This document shows positions 20,290-20,826 of a stretch of DNA of 20,826 nucleotides, one piece after another. The notes under the pieces are model-generated. The model was not told the origin of the DNA, did no database searches, and saw only the letters and a list, made by a program, of their open reading frames with translations. Position 1 is the stretch's first letter; each line of letters starts with the position of its first letter. A program made the translations under genes and the position numbers. Source of the stretch: DASTGO01 sp035719045 (lineage in GTDB: Bacteria > Actinomycetota > Actinomycetes > Actinomycetales > Kineosporiaceae); assembly GCA_035719045.1 (NCBI GenBank), contig DASTGO010000133.1:1-20826 (forward strand). The letters are read 5' to 3'.

Positions 20290-20826
20290 GCGCCCTCCAG
20301 CAAGTTCGTCACGGTGACCGCGGCAAGGCCCTTGGACCGCAGCACGTCCAGCAGTTTCGGCATCGCCTGCAGGGTCCCCGGATGACCCAGGTGCAGGCTG
20401 ACGATCGAGCCGGGGCGGACGTCCGCGGCGAACCGGCGGACCACCGTGTCCGGCCCGGGATCGGTGTAGTCCATCGGGTCCACGTCGTAGGCCAGGCAGG
20501 CGCCGTACCCCGCAGCCACCGCGGCGTCCCGGATCGCCGGGGTGCTGGCCGGGGTCCCGCTCGGGCGGAACCAGCGGCCGACGGAGCCGGTGAGCTTCTG
20601 CAGCTCCTCCGCGGCCCGGTCCACCTCGCTGCGGATCTGCGCGGCGGACAGCCGGGGCATGGTCTGGTGGCTCCAGGTGTGGTTGCCGAGATCGTGTCCG
20701 GCGTCGCGGATCATCGCCGCCAGGGACGGGTTCGCCGCCAGCCACTGCCCGATGGCCAGCACCGTGACCTGCGCCCCCGCGGTCCGGAAGTCGGCGAACA
20801 TGTCCCGCACGATCGCCGGGTCCCCC
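20286..20826 (-). CDS. Polysaccharide deacetylase (NodB domain), partial, cut by window edge
   Basis: The reading frame runs open to the window end, so the 5' part is missing. The visible 180 residues hold NodB motifs: GNHTWSH (the HxxxH metal pair of motif 2), RWFRPSGT (motif 3, RxxRPPyG-like), YDVDPMDY (motif 4) and SIVSLHLGH (motif 5, with catalytic His). The catalytic TFDDG motif should lie just upstream of the visible GDPAIVRDMFADF, outside the window. Family members remove acetyl groups from peptidoglycan or other N-acetyl-glucosamine polymers. A GTG inside the visible part (20810) is not a real start, since it would remove motif 1. The stop overlaps the lipoprotein start by 4 bp. Confidence 0.88.
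   Translation of the reverse strand, partial: GDPAIVRDMFADFRTAGAQVTVLAIGQWLAANPSLAAMIRDAGHDLGNHTWSHQTMPRLSAAQIRSEVDRAAEELQKLTGSVGRWFRPSGTPASTPAIRDAAVAAGYGACLAYDVDPMDYTDPGPDTVVRRFAADVRPGSIVSLHLGHPGTLQAMPKLLDVLRSKGLAAVTVTNLLEGA

Overview
The window is very GC-rich (about 70% or more), uses GTG and TTG starts freely, and carries typical actinobacterial families: RsgA with an extended N-terminus overlapping aroA, HisN of the inositol-monophosphatase type, KdpDE, a leucine-carboxyl-methyltransferase-like SAM enzyme, DUF2231 and DUF2695. It is most likely a chromosomal segment of a high-GC actinomycete. A Nakamurella/Geodermatophilaceae/Pseudonocardiaceae-like organism is possible, but the sequence alone does not fix the genus.

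Layout. 1-5083 is a housekeeping block: a class I SAM methyltransferase (-), diverging from aroA (+), which overlaps rsgA (+); a DUF2231 membrane protein (-); and hisN (+). 5081-9995 is a leftward block: a multi-pass membrane protein of unknown function, then kdpE, kdpD and a small lipoprotein (transcription order lipoprotein, kdpD, kdpE). No kdpFABC transporter genes are visible. 10247-10987 holds two small rightward genes (DUF2695 and a small membrane protein). 11144-12373 is rtcB (-), ending at a strong hairpin. A 433-bp structured non-coding stretch separates rtcB from an Rrf2-type regulator (+).

13269-14562 is the least ordinary part. It has a six-unit 16-bp tandem repeat, a strong hairpin, and a small His/Cys-containing gene (-) whose promoter is bracketed by two palindromes 21 bp apart. 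Next come a TetR regulator (-) and a secreted phosphoesterase (-). The phosphoesterase has an exceptionally clean terminator, and its promoter is preceded by 11-bp periodic repeats resembling actinobacterial PHO boxes. A short relic of an alpha/beta hydrolase lies upstream. 17468-20826 is a leftward operon: polysaccharide deacetylase (cut by the window edge), beta-propeller lipoprotein (4-bp overlap), and a CvrA/NhaP2-type K+/H+ antiporter.

Themes. Potassium appears twice (orphan KdpDE and CvrA), and cell-envelope and exported proteins are numerous at the right end. Several genes start 6-8 nt after a -10-like hexamer without a Shine-Dalgarno sequence, which suggests leaderless transcripts. 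I found no CRISPR array, transposase, integrase, rRNA or convincing tRNA. No obviously new multi-gene defence or metabolic system is present. The most novel-looking items are the operator-flanked small gene, the tandem repeat array, the PHO-box-like promoter and the deacetylase/propeller/antiporter operon.
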